64,000 nucleotides of DNA from Salinicoccus sesuvii (GTDB taxonomy: Bacteria > Bacillota > Bacilli > Staphylococcales > Salinicoccaceae): NCBI RefSeq assembly GCF_042648145.1, contig NZ_JBHRWV010000012.1:124001-188000 (forward strand), written 5' to 3'. Both the position numbers and the translations under genes were made by a program. The first letter of the stretch is position 1; every line of letters starts with the position of its first letter. The notes beneath the pieces are model-generated. The model was not told where the DNA came from. It ran no database searches and saw nothing but the letters and a program-made list of their open reading frames with translations. Shown piece after piece: positions 52,361-61,840 of this stretch.

Positions 52361-53370
52361 GTTATGTAGAGGTATCCTCGGTGAAAAAGAAATATAGCGA
52401 TAAAACCGTTCTGAATGATATATCGTTCTCCATCCGGCAAGGAGAATTCGTCACATTGCTTGGACAGAGTGGGTGCGGAAAGAGCACACTGCTCAGAGCA
52501 ATTGCCGGTATTGATGGTGTTGACGGCGGTGCCATTATAGTAAACGGCGCAAACATCACACATCTCCCGTCGAGAAAGCGGGACATTGGTATGGTTTTTC
52601 AGTCCTATGCACTTTTCCCCAATATGACAGTAGCCGAGAACATTGGATATGGACTCAGGGTGAAAAAGCAGAAAAATGATGACGCAGTGAGACGAATAAT
52701 GGAATCTATGGGACTCGGGGGCATGGCAGACAAATATCCAAACGAACTCTCAGGGGGACAGCAGCAACGTGTTGCACTGGCTCGGGCATTAATCATGAAA
52801 CCGAAAATACTTCTGCTTGATGAACCGCTGAGTGCACTCGATGCAAAAATCAGAAAGACGTTACAGATAGAAATTAAAAGGATACAAAAAGAAATGAACA
52901 TCACGACTATATTCGTCACGCATGATCAGAAGGAAGCAATGATAATGAGCGACCGGATATATGTGATGAATCAGGGAATGATTGAACAGCATGGCAAGCC
53001 AGAAGATATCTATACGCGTCCCAAAAACAAGTTTGTTGCAAGCTTCATTGGTTCCTATAATATTTTCGATGCCAAGGAAACGAAAGAGAATATTACAGGC
53101 GCACACGAAGCAGGCTTTTACGATATCGCCATCCGCCCGGAAAGTATTGAAATGTATCGAACGGATGAAAGGGTGACGACTCACGACGCATTCAAAGCGA
53201 CAGGTCGGGTACTGATCAGAACCATCAATGGCAGCATCGTGAATTATCAGATACAATTGAAGACGAAAATAATCCAGGTGGAACGCCTGTTTCAGGGTAG
53301 AGTCGACTTTAGAGAAGGGGAGACAGTCGAACTGAGGATTCCATTATCAGCGTGTGTACAGCTGGGATAA
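52357..53370 (+). CDS. ABC importer ATPase (CUT1/FbpC/PotA-like)
   Basis: This 337-residue ATPase has Walker A GQSGCGKST (residues 36-44), Q-loop MVFQSYALFPNMTVAENI, signature LSGGQQQR, Walker B ILLLDEPLSALD, H-loop FVTHDQ, and a C-terminal TOBE-like domain from about residue 240, as in iron(III), polyamine and phosphonate importers. The start is the TTG at 52357 behind AAGGTGA, overlapping permease 2 by four bases. It powers the importer encoded at 48696-52360. Confidence 0.93.
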   Translation: MSYVEVSSVKKKYSDKTVLNDISFSIRQGEFVTLLGQSGCGKSTLLRAIAGIDGVDGGAIIVNGANITHLPSRKRDIGMVFQSYALFPNMTVAENIGYGLRVKKQKNDDAVRRIMESMGLGGMADKYPNELSGGQQQRVALARALIMKPKILLLDEPLSALDAKIRKTLQIEIKRIQKEMNITTIFVTHDQKEAMIMSDRIYVMNQGMIEQHGKPEDIYTRPKNKFVASFIGSYNIFDAKETKENITGAHEAGFYDIAIRPESIEMYRTDERVTTHDAFKATGRVLIRTINGSIVNYQIQLKTKIIQVERLFQGRVDFREGETVELRIPLSACVQLG

Positions 53371-53383
53371 AGGGGCATGAACA

Positions 53384-54169
53384 ATGGAAGTATTTCCAGA
53401 AGAGAGAAAAAGATATATCTTGGATCAATTGGAACAGTCTCCGAAGGTCAGAGTAACGGAGATTTCAAGAAAGTTTTCTGTATCTACTGAAACCGTCCGT
53501 CGTGATCTTGGCGAGCTGGAAGGTGAAGGGCTTTTAAAGCGAGTATATGGTGGGGCAATCAAGACAAATGATCAGTCGGAACCACCGCTTCTCAGCCGGC
53601 AGCAAGTTAAGGCGACGGAAAAGGAGAAGATTGCCAAAAGTGCAGCAGCACTAATCAAAGACGACTCAACGATTCTTCTCGATGTCGGCACGACCGTACT
53701 GCAGCTGGCCAAAGAAATAAAAGATAAGAGGAACATCACCATCTTGACCAATTCGTTTCTTGCAGCGGGTGCACTAATGGAGAACATTGACAAGGATTAT
53801 TTTTCTGGCACTGTCATCCTCCTCGGCGGCCAACTGGATCCAAGACAATATTCGATGACAGGCAAAGTCGCTGAGATGGTGCTGGAACAGTTCACTGTGG
53901 ATCAGGCGTTCATTTCGGTCGGTGGTATTTCACTTGAGAATGGATTAAGTGATTTCGACTTTGACGAATGCATGATTTCAAAAAAAATGATTGAGGCTGC
54001 AAAAGAAGTCGTCGTACTGGCTGATGGGTCGAAACTTGGCACAAACACCTTCTGCAAATTCGGTGCACTAGAAGACGTGGATATTGTCGTGTCAGAAGTA
54101 GCGATGCCAGCATCATGGCAGGGAAATGAAAAATTCAGAACGGTTGAATGGATGACAACTAGAGATTAA
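53384..54169 (+). CDS. DeoR-family transcriptional regulator
   Basis: This 261-residue DeoR regulator has the N-terminal winged helix (EERKRYILDQLEQSPKVRVTEISRKFSVSTETVRRDLGELEGEGLLKRVYGGAI) and a DeoR C-terminal sugar-phosphate sensor domain (ILLDVGTTVLQLAKEIKDKRNITILTNS near 105, VLADGSKLGTNTF near 210). The family usually senses phosphorylated sugars or polyols. It lies 13 bases after the ATPase gene and just before the PHP phosphatase gene, so it probably controls this operon in response to a phosphorylated intermediate. Confidence 0.92.
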   Translation: MEVFPEERKRYILDQLEQSPKVRVTEISRKFSVSTETVRRDLGELEGEGLLKRVYGGAIKTNDQSEPPLLSRQQVKATEKEKIAKSAAALIKDDSTILLDVGTTVLQLAKEIKDKRNITILTNSFLAAGALMENIDKDYFSGTVILLGGQLDPRQYSMTGKVAEMVLEQFTVDQAFISVGGISLENGLSDFDFDECMISKKMIEAAKEVVVLADGSKLGTNTFCKFGALEDVDIVVSEVAMPASWQGNEKFRTVEWMTTRD

Positions 54170-54172
54170 GGA

Positions 54173-55192
54173 ATGATGGAAATGAAAGTAGACTACCATG
54201 TGCATCTGGAAGAGGGACCGTATTCGACAGGGTGGCTCAGCAGAACGAGTCAGTCACTTTCTTACTTCATGGATGACCAATCGCATTCATACGAATGGAT
54301 GGAAACACTCGAAAGCAGGCTTCATACACGTGTGAATGATGGATGTTATTCTGAAGCTTGGCTTGATTTGTACCTGGAACGTGCCAGTCAGCTCGGACTC
54401 AAGGAAGTCGGCATCGTCGATCATCTGTATCGTTTCCATGATGCAACATCCTACTACGAGAAGTACATATATATGGCAGACGATGCACTCGGCGAGATGC
54501 AGAAGCGGTGGCTGCATCAAGTGGCAACCATGCCTTCGCTAGAAGCATTCGTCTCGTTCATCGAAAGTCAGAAAGAGAAGTGGCAAGCACGCGGCATCAA
54601 CTTGAAACTTGGGCTCGAGGCCGACTTCTTTCCAGGTGGAAAGGATGAACTTAGGGCGCTGATTGCAGACCATCCGTGGGACTATGTTATCGGCTCTGTT
54701 CATTTTGTTGAAGGGTGGGGGTTCGATAACCCGGAAACCGTAGACGTGTTCAAAGAGAGAGATTTGATTGAGCTGTATCAGTTACATACCTCCTATGTAT
54801 GCCAAGCAATCGAATCTGGCTTATTCGATATTATCGCACACTTGGATAATCTGAAACTCTTTTCTTACAGACCGGATGAAGGGCTGCTTGAGACATATTA
54901 CGAAAAAGTGGCTTCATCACTTAAAGCACATAACGTGGCAAGTGAAGTGAATACAGGGCTATCCTACCGTTATCCGATAAAGGAAGCATGCCCGAGTCCA
55001 CGGTATCTTAAGCTACTTCAGGCACACGGTGTGCCCTTGACACTCTCGTCAGACGCCCACTATCCTGATGACCTCGGAACAAATCTCGACTGGGCTCAGA
55101 AGATGTTGATGATTAATGGTTATGAAGCGATTAGTACTTTCACCAAAAGGCAAAGAGTACAGGTGCCCATCGCACACAATAATTATGTTTAA
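54173..55192 (+). CDS. PHP-domain phosphoesterase (histidinol-phosphatase-like)
   Basis: This 339-residue metal-dependent PHP hydrolase carries motif I VDYHVHLEEG near residue 6, VGIVDHLYRFHD near 81, LEADFF near 145, IGSVHFVEGWGF near 170, IIAHLDNLKLF near 220 and SSDAHYPDDLG near 285. Together these give the trinuclear metal site of HisK/HisJ-type enzymes. It is longer than HisK (about 260-280) and no his genes are near, so histidinol phosphate is unlikely to be its substrate. Position at the end of the importer operon suggests dephosphorylation of the imported compound. Confidence 0.87.
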   Translation: MMEMKVDYHVHLEEGPYSTGWLSRTSQSLSYFMDDQSHSYEWMETLESRLHTRVNDGCYSEAWLDLYLERASQLGLKEVGIVDHLYRFHDATSYYEKYIYMADDALGEMQKRWLHQVATMPSLEAFVSFIESQKEKWQARGINLKLGLEADFFPGGKDELRALIADHPWDYVIGSVHFVEGWGFDNPETVDVFKERDLIELYQLHTSYVCQAIESGLFDIIAHLDNLKLFSYRPDEGLLETYYEKVASSLKAHNVASEVNTGLSYRYPIKEACPSPRYLKLLQAHGVPLTLSSDAHYPDDLGTNLDWAQKMLMINGYEAISTFTKRQRVQVPIAHNNYV

Positions 55193-55320
55193 ATTATATA
55201 CAAGATTACTCATTCTTAGTATCTGAGCGATGTAGGCTCTGTTAAACATGAAAACAATATTTTGTGAGGTAAGCTTGCGGATGTAGCAAATAAGAATGTT
55301 TTAACTTTTAGTATTGAAAT

Positions 55321-55370
55321 ATCCCCCTCGATTTCATCTTTTCAGGGTATCGAGGGGGATGTTTTGTTTT
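55321..55370 (+). terminator. Terminator after PHP gene
   Basis: A 12-bp perfect stem (55321-55332 with 55349-55360), 16-base loop, followed by GTTTTGTTTT. The GntR gene ends convergently just beyond. Confidence 0.85.
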
Positions 55371-56088
55371 ATGTGAGGCTATTAATCTGCAGATAGAACT
55401 GTGCTTCTTGAAAGTTGTAGATGATCTTTGAATAATCGAATGCTTCACCATTCGTGAGGTGATAGACTGATTCGTAATACATACCTGGATCACCAGGTTT
55501 TAGCGCCAATAAATTGGCTTCGTCTTTGGTAATTTTACCAATGTGAAAGAAGTTATCCGAGAAGCCAATTTCAAGTTTCAACCCTTCTTGTAAATAGTTG
55601 AATATGGATTCCGAAACAATTTGTTCATTCAAAAAAGGCACCACCGATTTCTTGTAGTATGATTCTTCAATACACAAGCGTTGACCATGAATGAAACGTA
55701 AGCGTTTGACGTAGTAGACTTCTTCCTCGGCAGATATCGAAAGATTGGTCATTACTTCTTCAGTAGGCCTTACTACCTCGAGCTTAAGGACTTCAGAAGT
55801 GAGCTGAAATTCGTCTAAACCAGACCTGAAGCCTTGGTTCTCATCCAAATTAATATAACCTTTTCTTTTGTGGCGCCTAACAAAGATACCACTGCCTCTT
55901 ACTTGATAGACGATCCCTTTCATCTCGAGTAGCTCGAGCGCTTTTGTAATCGTACTTTTACTGACCTCGTAATTTTTTCTAAGTTCTTCAAGAACGGGGA
56001 GTTTATCCCCTTGCTTTAATTTATTATCGACAATGTAATGTTCAATGTCTTCTGCAATCTTTTGATACTTGAGCATTTTATCTTTCAT
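55369..56088 (-). CDS. GntR-family (UTRA domain) regulator of the beta-glucoside operon
   Basis: This regulator of about 239 residues has a GntR winged helix (YQKIAEDIEHYIVDNKLKQGDKLPVLEELRKNYEVSKSTITKALELLEMKGIVYQVRGSGIFV) and a UTRA effector domain, the HutC/TreR type that senses sugar phosphates. I chose the ATG at 56088, nine bases after AAAGGA; the ATG at 56097 adjoins the site. It is divergent from the PTS gene, and the inverted repeat in that promoter is the probable operator. An extended -10 (TGGTATAAT, minus strand, 56142-56150) is its own likely promoter. Confidence 0.9.
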   Translation of the reverse strand: MKDKMLKYQKIAEDIEHYIVDNKLKQGDKLPVLEELRKNYEVSKSTITKALELLEMKGIVYQVRGSGIFVRRHKRKGYINLDENQGFRSGLDEFQLTSEVLKLEVVRPTEEVMTNLSISAEEEVYYVKRLRFIHGQRLCIEESYYKKSVVPFLNEQIVSESIFNYLQEGLKLEIGFSDNFFHIGKITKDEANLLALKPGDPGMYYESVYHLTNGEAFDYSKIIYNFQEAQFYLQINSLT

Positions 56089-56180
56089 ATGAAACATTCC
56101 TTTATTTAGCCATCTATGTAGTTTCTTTTATATTATACCACCGAAAGTACATTAATTTATCTGGAAATATTATATTCTTC

Positions 56181-56209
56181 TTGATAAATTGTATCGGTAC
56201 AATTATAAT
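56181..56209 (+). promoter_or_regulatory. Promoter of beta-glucoside PTS with operator in its spacer
   Basis: TTGATA (56181-56186), 17-base spacer, consensus TATAAT (56204-56209). The spacer is filled by the inverted repeat AATTGTA-TCGG-TACAATT (56187-56204), which resembles TreR/BglR-type GntR operators. A bound GntR dimer would exclude RNA polymerase. Confidence 0.8.
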
Positions 56210-56239
56210 AAACTCAAACAAACAAAGGGTGTGGTATAA

Positions 56240-58156
56240 ATGTCCGATAAGGTACGAGATTATCCTAAGCTTGCAAAAGATATTCTGGATGCAGTTGGCG
56301 GCAAAGAAAATGTGTCTAATGTTGCGAGATGTGCTACCAGACTACGCATTGTATTAAAAACAGATCCACCTGAAGCTAAAAGACTAGTTTCACAGATGCC
56401 CGGTGTCATTAGCGTTGTAGAGCGCGGAGGTCAATTCCAAGTTGTCATCGGTCAACATGTCGGTGAAGTCTATCAAGCATTTTTAGACTTGACGGGGCTT
56501 GATTCGGATACTCCTGTAGAAGGGGAGAAACCACAAGGTACCATCGTGAATAGGGTAATTGCCACAATGTCCGCTGTGTTTGCACCTTTCATCTACATTT
56601 TGGCAGCTGCCGGTATTCTCCAAGGTTTGCTCATTCTTATAAACCTTGTCTTTCCGGCATTCGCGGAAACAGGCACATACGAAGTATTCAGTTTAATCTC
56701 TTGGGCGCCTTTTGTCTTCTTGCCGATCTTAATCGCAATCACAGCCTCAAAACACTTTAGATCGAACACGTATATTGCTATTGCTGCGACAGGTGCGTTG
56801 GTGAGTCCAACTTTGACAGAACTGGCTGGGCGCATTGGTGAAGGGGAGTCGGTTTCGTTTTTGGGATTTGCTCTCAGTGAAACAACATATACATCAACTG
56901 TACTTCCTGCATTGTTTTTGGTGTGGGGCCTCTCTTACCTAGAGAGATTCCTTGATAAAACTTTGAACGAAACGATACGCCCATTATTCACGCCATTTTT
57001 TGCACTGATTATTGCAGTACCACTGGCAATCATGGTTATCGGACCAATCACAGCAACCGGAGCGAACGTGATTGCTGATGGCTACAATGTACTTGCGAAT
57101 AATGCACCGGCACTCGCTGGTGCGTTGATCGGGGCATTTTGGCAAGTTTTCGTCATCTTCGGTGTACACTGGGGTATCACACCGATGGTACTCGCAAACT
57201 ACGATCAATATGGCATGGATTCTTTCCAGGCGTATCAGACGATCGCAGTTATTGCTCAGGTCGGAGCGGTTCTTGGCGTCATCATTAAAACGAAGCGTAA
57301 AGAAATCAAGCAAGTCGGAACTTCTGCAGGTATCACTGGACTCTTTGGTATTACAGAGCCCGCGATATACGGTATTACGCTAAGATTCAAGAAACCATTT
57401 ATCATCGGAAGCATTTCCGGTGCAATTGGCTGTATCGTCGCAAGCTTCTTCAACCCATATTATTTTGCGTATGCAGGACTCCCGGGTCCCCTGACGATTG
57501 TCAACGCAATCAGTCCAGATTATCCTTCGTCCATATGGGGTGTACTCATTGGGGTGGCCATTGCCATCGTTCTACCAGTCGTTCTGATTCAAATATTCGG
57601 GTTTGGTGACGATACAGCCAAACAAGCAGGAAGTGACACGCTTGTTGAGGAACAAAATGACACAGGCAACCTCGAACCTGCTACATCGGCAGGTAAGAAA
57701 TTTATGAATGAAGAAAATGTATTGATCCCGGTCAAAGGTAGTTTGGTTAAACTTGAAGACGTTCCAGATCAAGTATTTGCTTCTGGTGCTATGGGCAAAG
57801 GCATAGCGATTGAGCCAGAGGACGACAGAGTTACGGCTCCATTTGAAGGGGAAGTGACATTTGTCGCACCGAGCAAACATGCCATCGGACTTAAGTCAAC
57901 AGGTGGAGTGGAAGTATTGATTCATGTAGGGCTTGATACAGTGGAACTGGACGGCAAACCATTCACCATAGAAGTATCGGTCGGGGAGCATGTCCAAGCA
58001 GGGGACCTATTGATGGCTTTTGATAAACAAATGATTGAACAAAAAGGATTGAAATCTATCATTCCGGTAATCATCACAAACACAAAAGAGTATGCAGATA
58101 TTGTACTATCAGAAACAATTTCAACCGATAAAGTAATAATGACAATCGTAAAATAG
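56240..58156 (+). CDS. bglP: PTS beta-glucoside-specific EIIBCA
   Basis: This 638-residue permease has domains in the order EIIB (phospho-Cys31 in NVARCATRLRIVLKT), EIIC (about 105-460, roughly ten hydrophobic segments) and EIIA (about 490-638), where His562 in VEVLIHVGLDTVELDG is the phosphorylated histidine and His547 its partner. This B-C-A layout is that of the aryl-beta-glucoside family (BglP/BglF). It imports beta-glucosides as 6-phosphates, with phosphate from HPr. The gene follows the operator-bearing promoter, and the phospho-beta-glucosidase gene comes 10 bases later. Confidence 0.93.
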   Translation: MSDKVRDYPKLAKDILDAVGGKENVSNVARCATRLRIVLKTDPPEAKRLVSQMPGVISVVERGGQFQVVIGQHVGEVYQAFLDLTGLDSDTPVEGEKPQGTIVNRVIATMSAVFAPFIYILAAAGILQGLLILINLVFPAFAETGTYEVFSLISWAPFVFLPILIAITASKHFRSNTYIAIAATGALVSPTLTELAGRIGEGESVSFLGFALSETTYTSTVLPALFLVWGLSYLERFLDKTLNETIRPLFTPFFALIIAVPLAIMVIGPITATGANVIADGYNVLANNAPALAGALIGAFWQVFVIFGVHWGITPMVLANYDQYGMDSFQAYQTIAVIAQVGAVLGVIIKTKRKEIKQVGTSAGITGLFGITEPAIYGITLRFKKPFIIGSISGAIGCIVASFFNPYYFAYAGLPGPLTIVNAISPDYPSSIWGVLIGVAIAIVLPVVLIQIFGFGDDTAKQAGSDTLVEEQNDTGNLEPATSAGKKFMNEENVLIPVKGSLVKLEDVPDQVFASGAMGKGIAIEPEDDRVTAPFEGEVTFVAPSKHAIGLKSTGGVEVLIHVGLDTVELDGKPFTIEVSVGEHVQAGDLLMAFDKQMIEQKGLKSIIPVIITNTKEYADIVLSETISTDKVIMTIVK

Positions 58157-58166
58157 GAGGAATAAC

Positions 58167-59633
58167 ATGAGTAAATTTCCAGAAGGTTTTAAATGGGGTG
58201 GCGCATTTGCTGCCCATCAATTCGAAGGTGGCTGGGACCAAGATGGAAAAGGGCCGAGCGTTGTAGATGTGATGACTGCAGGGGCACACGGTGTGCCAAG
58301 AGAGATTACAGAAACCGTTGAATCTGACAAGTTCTATCCGAATCATGAAGCAGTTGATTTCTACAATAATTATAAGAATGATGTAAAACTTTTTGCAGAA
58401 ATGGGATTACAGTGCCTACGGACATCCATCGCTTGGTCGAGGATATTTCCTAAAGGAAATGAATCCGAACCAAACGAAGCCGGGTTGCAATTCTATGATG
58501 ATCTATTTGATGAATTAATCGAACATGATATAGACCCTGTCATTACACTTTCTCACTTTGAAATGCCCCTTTATATCGCAAGAGAATACGGCGGGTTTAA
58601 AAGTAGAGAGACAGTCGATTTCTTTGTGAAATTTGCTGAAACTGTCTTTGAGAGATATAAAGATAAAGTGAAATACTGGATGACATTCAATGAAATCAAC
58701 AATAAGATGGACTACAGTAATCCAATCTTCCTCTGGACAAATTCCGGTGTGAGTGTAGAAGCAGGTGAGAATCCTAAAGAAGTGATGTATACGGCAGGAC
58801 ACCATGAACTTTTAGCCAGTGCGTTGGCTGTAGCAAAAGGTAAAGAAATCAATCCAGAGTTCCAGATTGGTGGTATGGTTTCACACGTGCCAATCTATCC
58901 AAGGTCTTCGAGACCGGATGATGTCATGCTTGCAGAAGAATATATGAGACATCGTTATTTCTTCCCAGACGTTCATGTTCGTGGAGAATATCCTAAATAT
59001 ACTCTCAAAGAATTCGAGCGGGAAGGGTTGAACATACCAATCCTTGAAGGAGATGACGAAATACTGAGAAACGGCATTGTCGACTATCTTGGATTCAGTT
59101 ATTATATGTCTACTACAGTAGATAGCCAGGTCATTGCCGACAATAAAGGCGACATTGTAAACGGCGGCCTTCCGCACGGTGTGGATAATCCATTCATCAA
59201 GTCCAGTGACTGGGGTTGGGCAATTGATCCGGTTGGGCTACGCTATGCTCTGAATCGCCTATACGACCGCTATCAGATTCCGCTATTCGTCGTGGAAAAT
59301 GGCTTCGGTGCCGTAGACCATGTCCAAGCAGACGGAACCATCCAAGATGATGCACGTATCGAGTACTTGAGTGCACATATTGAAGAGATGGAGAAAGCTG
59401 TGAATTATGATGGTGTTGAACTTATCGGCTATACGCCATGGGGTGTGATGGATATCGTGTCATTTACTACAGGTGAAATGAAGAAGCGGTATGGTATGAT
59501 CCATGTCGATCGGGATAATGAAGGAAACGGCACAATGAAACGAAGCAAAAAGGCATCTTTTGATTGGTACAGGTCTGTTATAGAATCGAATGGATCAGAG
59601 CTGAAGTCTACAGTATCAACTGAAATGTCCTAG
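58167..59633 (+). CDS. 6-phospho-beta-glucosidase, GH1
   Basis: This 488-residue family GH1 enzyme splits the 6-phospho-beta-glucosides made by the EIIBCA encoded just upstream. The N-terminal signature FPEGFKWGGAFAAHQFEGGW, acid/base Glu176 in TFNEINNK, and nucleophile Glu377 in FVVENGFGAVD are all present. An AGGAGG site precedes the ATG. Nothing suggests export. It is the last gene of the operon before a terminator. Confidence 0.94.
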   Translation: MSKFPEGFKWGGAFAAHQFEGGWDQDGKGPSVVDVMTAGAHGVPREITETVESDKFYPNHEAVDFYNNYKNDVKLFAEMGLQCLRTSIAWSRIFPKGNESEPNEAGLQFYDDLFDELIEHDIDPVITLSHFEMPLYIAREYGGFKSRETVDFFVKFAETVFERYKDKVKYWMTFNEINNKMDYSNPIFLWTNSGVSVEAGENPKEVMYTAGHHELLASALAVAKGKEINPEFQIGGMVSHVPIYPRSSRPDDVMLAEEYMRHRYFFPDVHVRGEYPKYTLKEFEREGLNIPILEGDDEILRNGIVDYLGFSYYMSTTVDSQVIADNKGDIVNGGLPHGVDNPFIKSSDWGWAIDPVGLRYALNRLYDRYQIPLFVVENGFGAVDHVQADGTIQDDARIEYLSAHIEEMEKAVNYDGVELIGYTPWGVMDIVSFTTGEMKKRYGMIHVDRDNEGNGTMKRSKKASFDWYRSVIESNGSELKSTVSTEMS

Positions 59634-59714
59634 ACGTTTCCTAAGTGTCGAGCTTTGAGGCACTGTCATAGCCTAAAGGCCTTTAAATGTATGCTGTCTT
59701 AAAGCGATGAATAG

Positions 59715-59755
59715 AAAGGATGTTACCCATTTAGTTTTCGGGTAACATCCTTTTT
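59715..59755 (+). terminator. Terminator after phospho-beta-glucosidase
   Basis: A 14-bp perfect stem (59715-59728 with 59740-59753), 11-base loop, and a TTTTT tail. Confidence 0.9.
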
Positions 59756-59770
59756 AGGTTTTGTGTATTG

Positions 59771-60811
59771 TTAACGTTTAAGTCTTACTTTCGCTGGTAC
59801 TTTATCCCGTCTCTCTTTATACATGCTAAGCAACACACTCTGGCTCGGTTTCTCGATGTACTGGTGGATGCCGTAGGCGATTAGAATGCTGACTAGGAAC
59901 GGTACGAGAATGTAAGTGATGTTGACGAACCCTGCGGATTGCATTTTATAAATGATGACATAGCCGATATTTTGATGGACCAGATAGAGTGGATAGGAAA
60001 TCGTTCCAAAGAATACTAATATTCGTGTATTCAACCACTGCATCCTACCAAGCAGCACCAGCTGAAACAGGACTACGAATAGGATGGAGAATACGCCGTT
60101 CGTGACCCCTTCAAAGATGAAGTCATAGCCGATGGCGAGTGTGATCAGTACGTAATACCGGCTATGACGACCATGCTGCCAGATACAGTAGAACATCATG
60201 CCGATGATGAACATCTGGCTATAGTTGGCCATCGAATACTTTTCGATCAGTGCAGTGAGGTCAGTCGCCAGTACAGCATTCATCATTTGAATGAAAGCAG
60301 ACACAGCAAGCCAGGTGCTAGCGATCGCCATGGTGTTTTTCACGACACCGATGGCCAGAAGCAGCGCCATGATGACGTAGAAAGTCAGTTCAACTCTTAG
60401 CGTCCAGTAGACGCCATCGACATTTTTCACTGTAGGTATGAAATCCTGTAGCATAGTGAGATTGACCATCGCCTCTGGGAATGTCGTCCGAAGTGATTCA
60501 GCAGAAGCGAATGAGACGATCAGGAACGTCAGTGCGACAGCGAACATGTATGCTGGATAGAGTCTGATGGAGCGTTTGATAGCGAAATCGGATACGGATT
60601 TTACATTCATCAAAGACATATAGATGACGAAGCCACTGATGATGAAGAAAAGCTGGACGCCATAATGGCCAAAAGTGAATAGATCAATCTTTCCCCACTC
60701 GGCGTGACCGAATTTTTCATCGTAGTAGACGGTATAGTGATAAAAGACGACAACCAATGCTGCCAGCCCGCGTAATGAATCGAGTTCAGTAAATCTTCTG
60801 CGTTGTGACAT
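59771..60811 (-). CDS. Acyltransferase 3-family membrane protein
   Basis: This integral membrane acyltransferase of about 346 residues, family AT3, has about ten hydrophobic segments. The N-terminal motif RFTELDSLRGLAALVVVFYHYT (the R..LDxLRGxA start with the catalytic His) is diagnostic. Family members O-acetylate surface polysaccharides, peptidoglycan or small molecules from cytoplasmic acetyl-CoA. I chose the ATG at 60811, six bases after AGAGG. There is no C-terminal SGNH domain, unlike OatA. It stands alone, so its target is unknown; a surface glycan is plausible given the two polysaccharide loci. Confidence 0.88.
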   Translation of the reverse strand: MSQRRRFTELDSLRGLAALVVVFYHYTVYYDEKFGHAEWGKIDLFTFGHYGVQLFFIISGFVIYMSLMNVKSVSDFAIKRSIRLYPAYMFAVALTFLIVSFASAESLRTTFPEAMVNLTMLQDFIPTVKNVDGVYWTLRVELTFYVIMALLLAIGVVKNTMAIASTWLAVSAFIQMMNAVLATDLTALIEKYSMANYSQMFIIGMMFYCIWQHGRHSRYYVLITLAIGYDFIFEGVTNGVFSILFVVLFQLVLLGRMQWLNTRILVFFGTISYPLYLVHQNIGYVIIYKMQSAGFVNITYILVPFLVSILIAYGIHQYIEKPSQSVLLSMYKERRDKVPAKVRLKR

Positions 60812-61003
60812 AAAATGACCTCTCAACAGTTCCGAAATTATTTAAAGTTTATACCCCGAATAATAAAAACCATACATTTCATTTTTATTGCAGTTTAATA
60901 ACACAGCTGTAAAACGAGAGTAACAAGTCCGAAGCGTAGGGATTGGCTCTACATAGTTCGGGTAAAGTAAGAATGAAATGGACAAAAATAGGGGGACGAA
61001 ATC

Positions 61004-61783
61004 ATGAATATTGGAATCATCGGCGCAGGGGCAATCGCTAATACAATGCTGGAGCGCATTAATCACGATGCGCACGAAAACCTGAGGATAAATAGTGTGC
61101 TCGTCAGAGATAAGGAGAAGTATCAGCATTTAGAAGGTGAATACGGTATTAGCCTTCATACTGATCTCGGATATTTCCTCGATTCTGATGTAGACATTGT
61201 CGTCGAGGCAGCAAACGTTGAGGTGGCAAAGTCAGTGTTGCCAGAAGTGATGCGTAAGAAAGACGCTATGTTGATTAGTGTTGGTGCGTTAGCAGAGGGC
61301 GAATTTGTAGCAGAGTTGATGCAAATTGCGAAAACGAATGGTAGGACGTTGCACCTGCCATCTGGAGCAATTGGCGGCCTTGACCTGATTCAGAATGTGC
61401 AGTCCCATGGCGAGCTCGAAAGTGTCACGCTGACGACCCGGAAACCGGCTGTTGCATTAACCTATGAAACAGTGGCATCAGAGAAGGCAGTGTTTGAAGG
61501 CAAAGCAATCGATGCGATAAAGCATTTTCCAAAGAATATGAACGTTGCCATCATACTGGCAATGGCCGGTATCGGTATGGAGCGCACCCATGTTACGCTT
61601 ATCGCTGATCCAAGTACGGATAGAAATACCCACCAGATTGAAGTGAAAGGCGCGTTTGGCCGGGCATCGTTTACAATAGAGAACGAGCCCTTGCCTGAGA
61701 ACCACAACACAAGTTATCTCGCTGCCATCAGCATCCTTGGTACATTAGAGAGAATGAACCGTAATTTCGTCATCGGCGGGTAG
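61004..61783 (+). CDS. L-aspartate dehydrogenase-like protein (NadX/DUF108)
   Basis: This 259-residue NAD(P)-dependent dehydrogenase has IGIIGAGAIANTML at residues 3-16 as the dinucleotide-binding loop. Then come the AspDH landmarks VVEAANVEVAKSVLPEVMRKKDAMLISVGAL, LHLPSGAIGGLDLIQNV and the C-terminal LPENHNTSYLAAISILGTLERM with the catalytic His. Aspartate dehydrogenase makes oxaloacetate/iminoaspartate; in some bacteria it feeds NAD synthesis, but no nadA or nadC is adjacent. An AGGGGGACG site precedes the ATG. It appears monocistronic. Confidence 0.85.
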   Translation: MNIGIIGAGAIANTMLERINHDAHENLRINSVLVRDKEKYQHLEGEYGISLHTDLGYFLDSDVDIVVEAANVEVAKSVLPEVMRKKDAMLISVGALAEGEFVAELMQIAKTNGRTLHLPSGAIGGLDLIQNVQSHGELESVTLTTRKPAVALTYETVASEKAVFEGKAIDAIKHFPKNMNVAIILAMAGIGMERTHVTLIADPSTDRNTHQIEVKGAFGRASFTIENEPLPENHNTSYLAAISILGTLERMNRNFVIGG

Positions 61784-61840
61784 TGTTTAGCTATTTTATA
61801 CCATCGGAATACTCAACTGATAGCGAAGGGAGTTTCAAAT

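Noticed and set aside
54173..55192. Histidine biosynthesis histidinol-phosphatase
   Set aside because: The PHP motifs fit, but the protein is longer than usual, no his genes are near, and the gene closes an importer operon.
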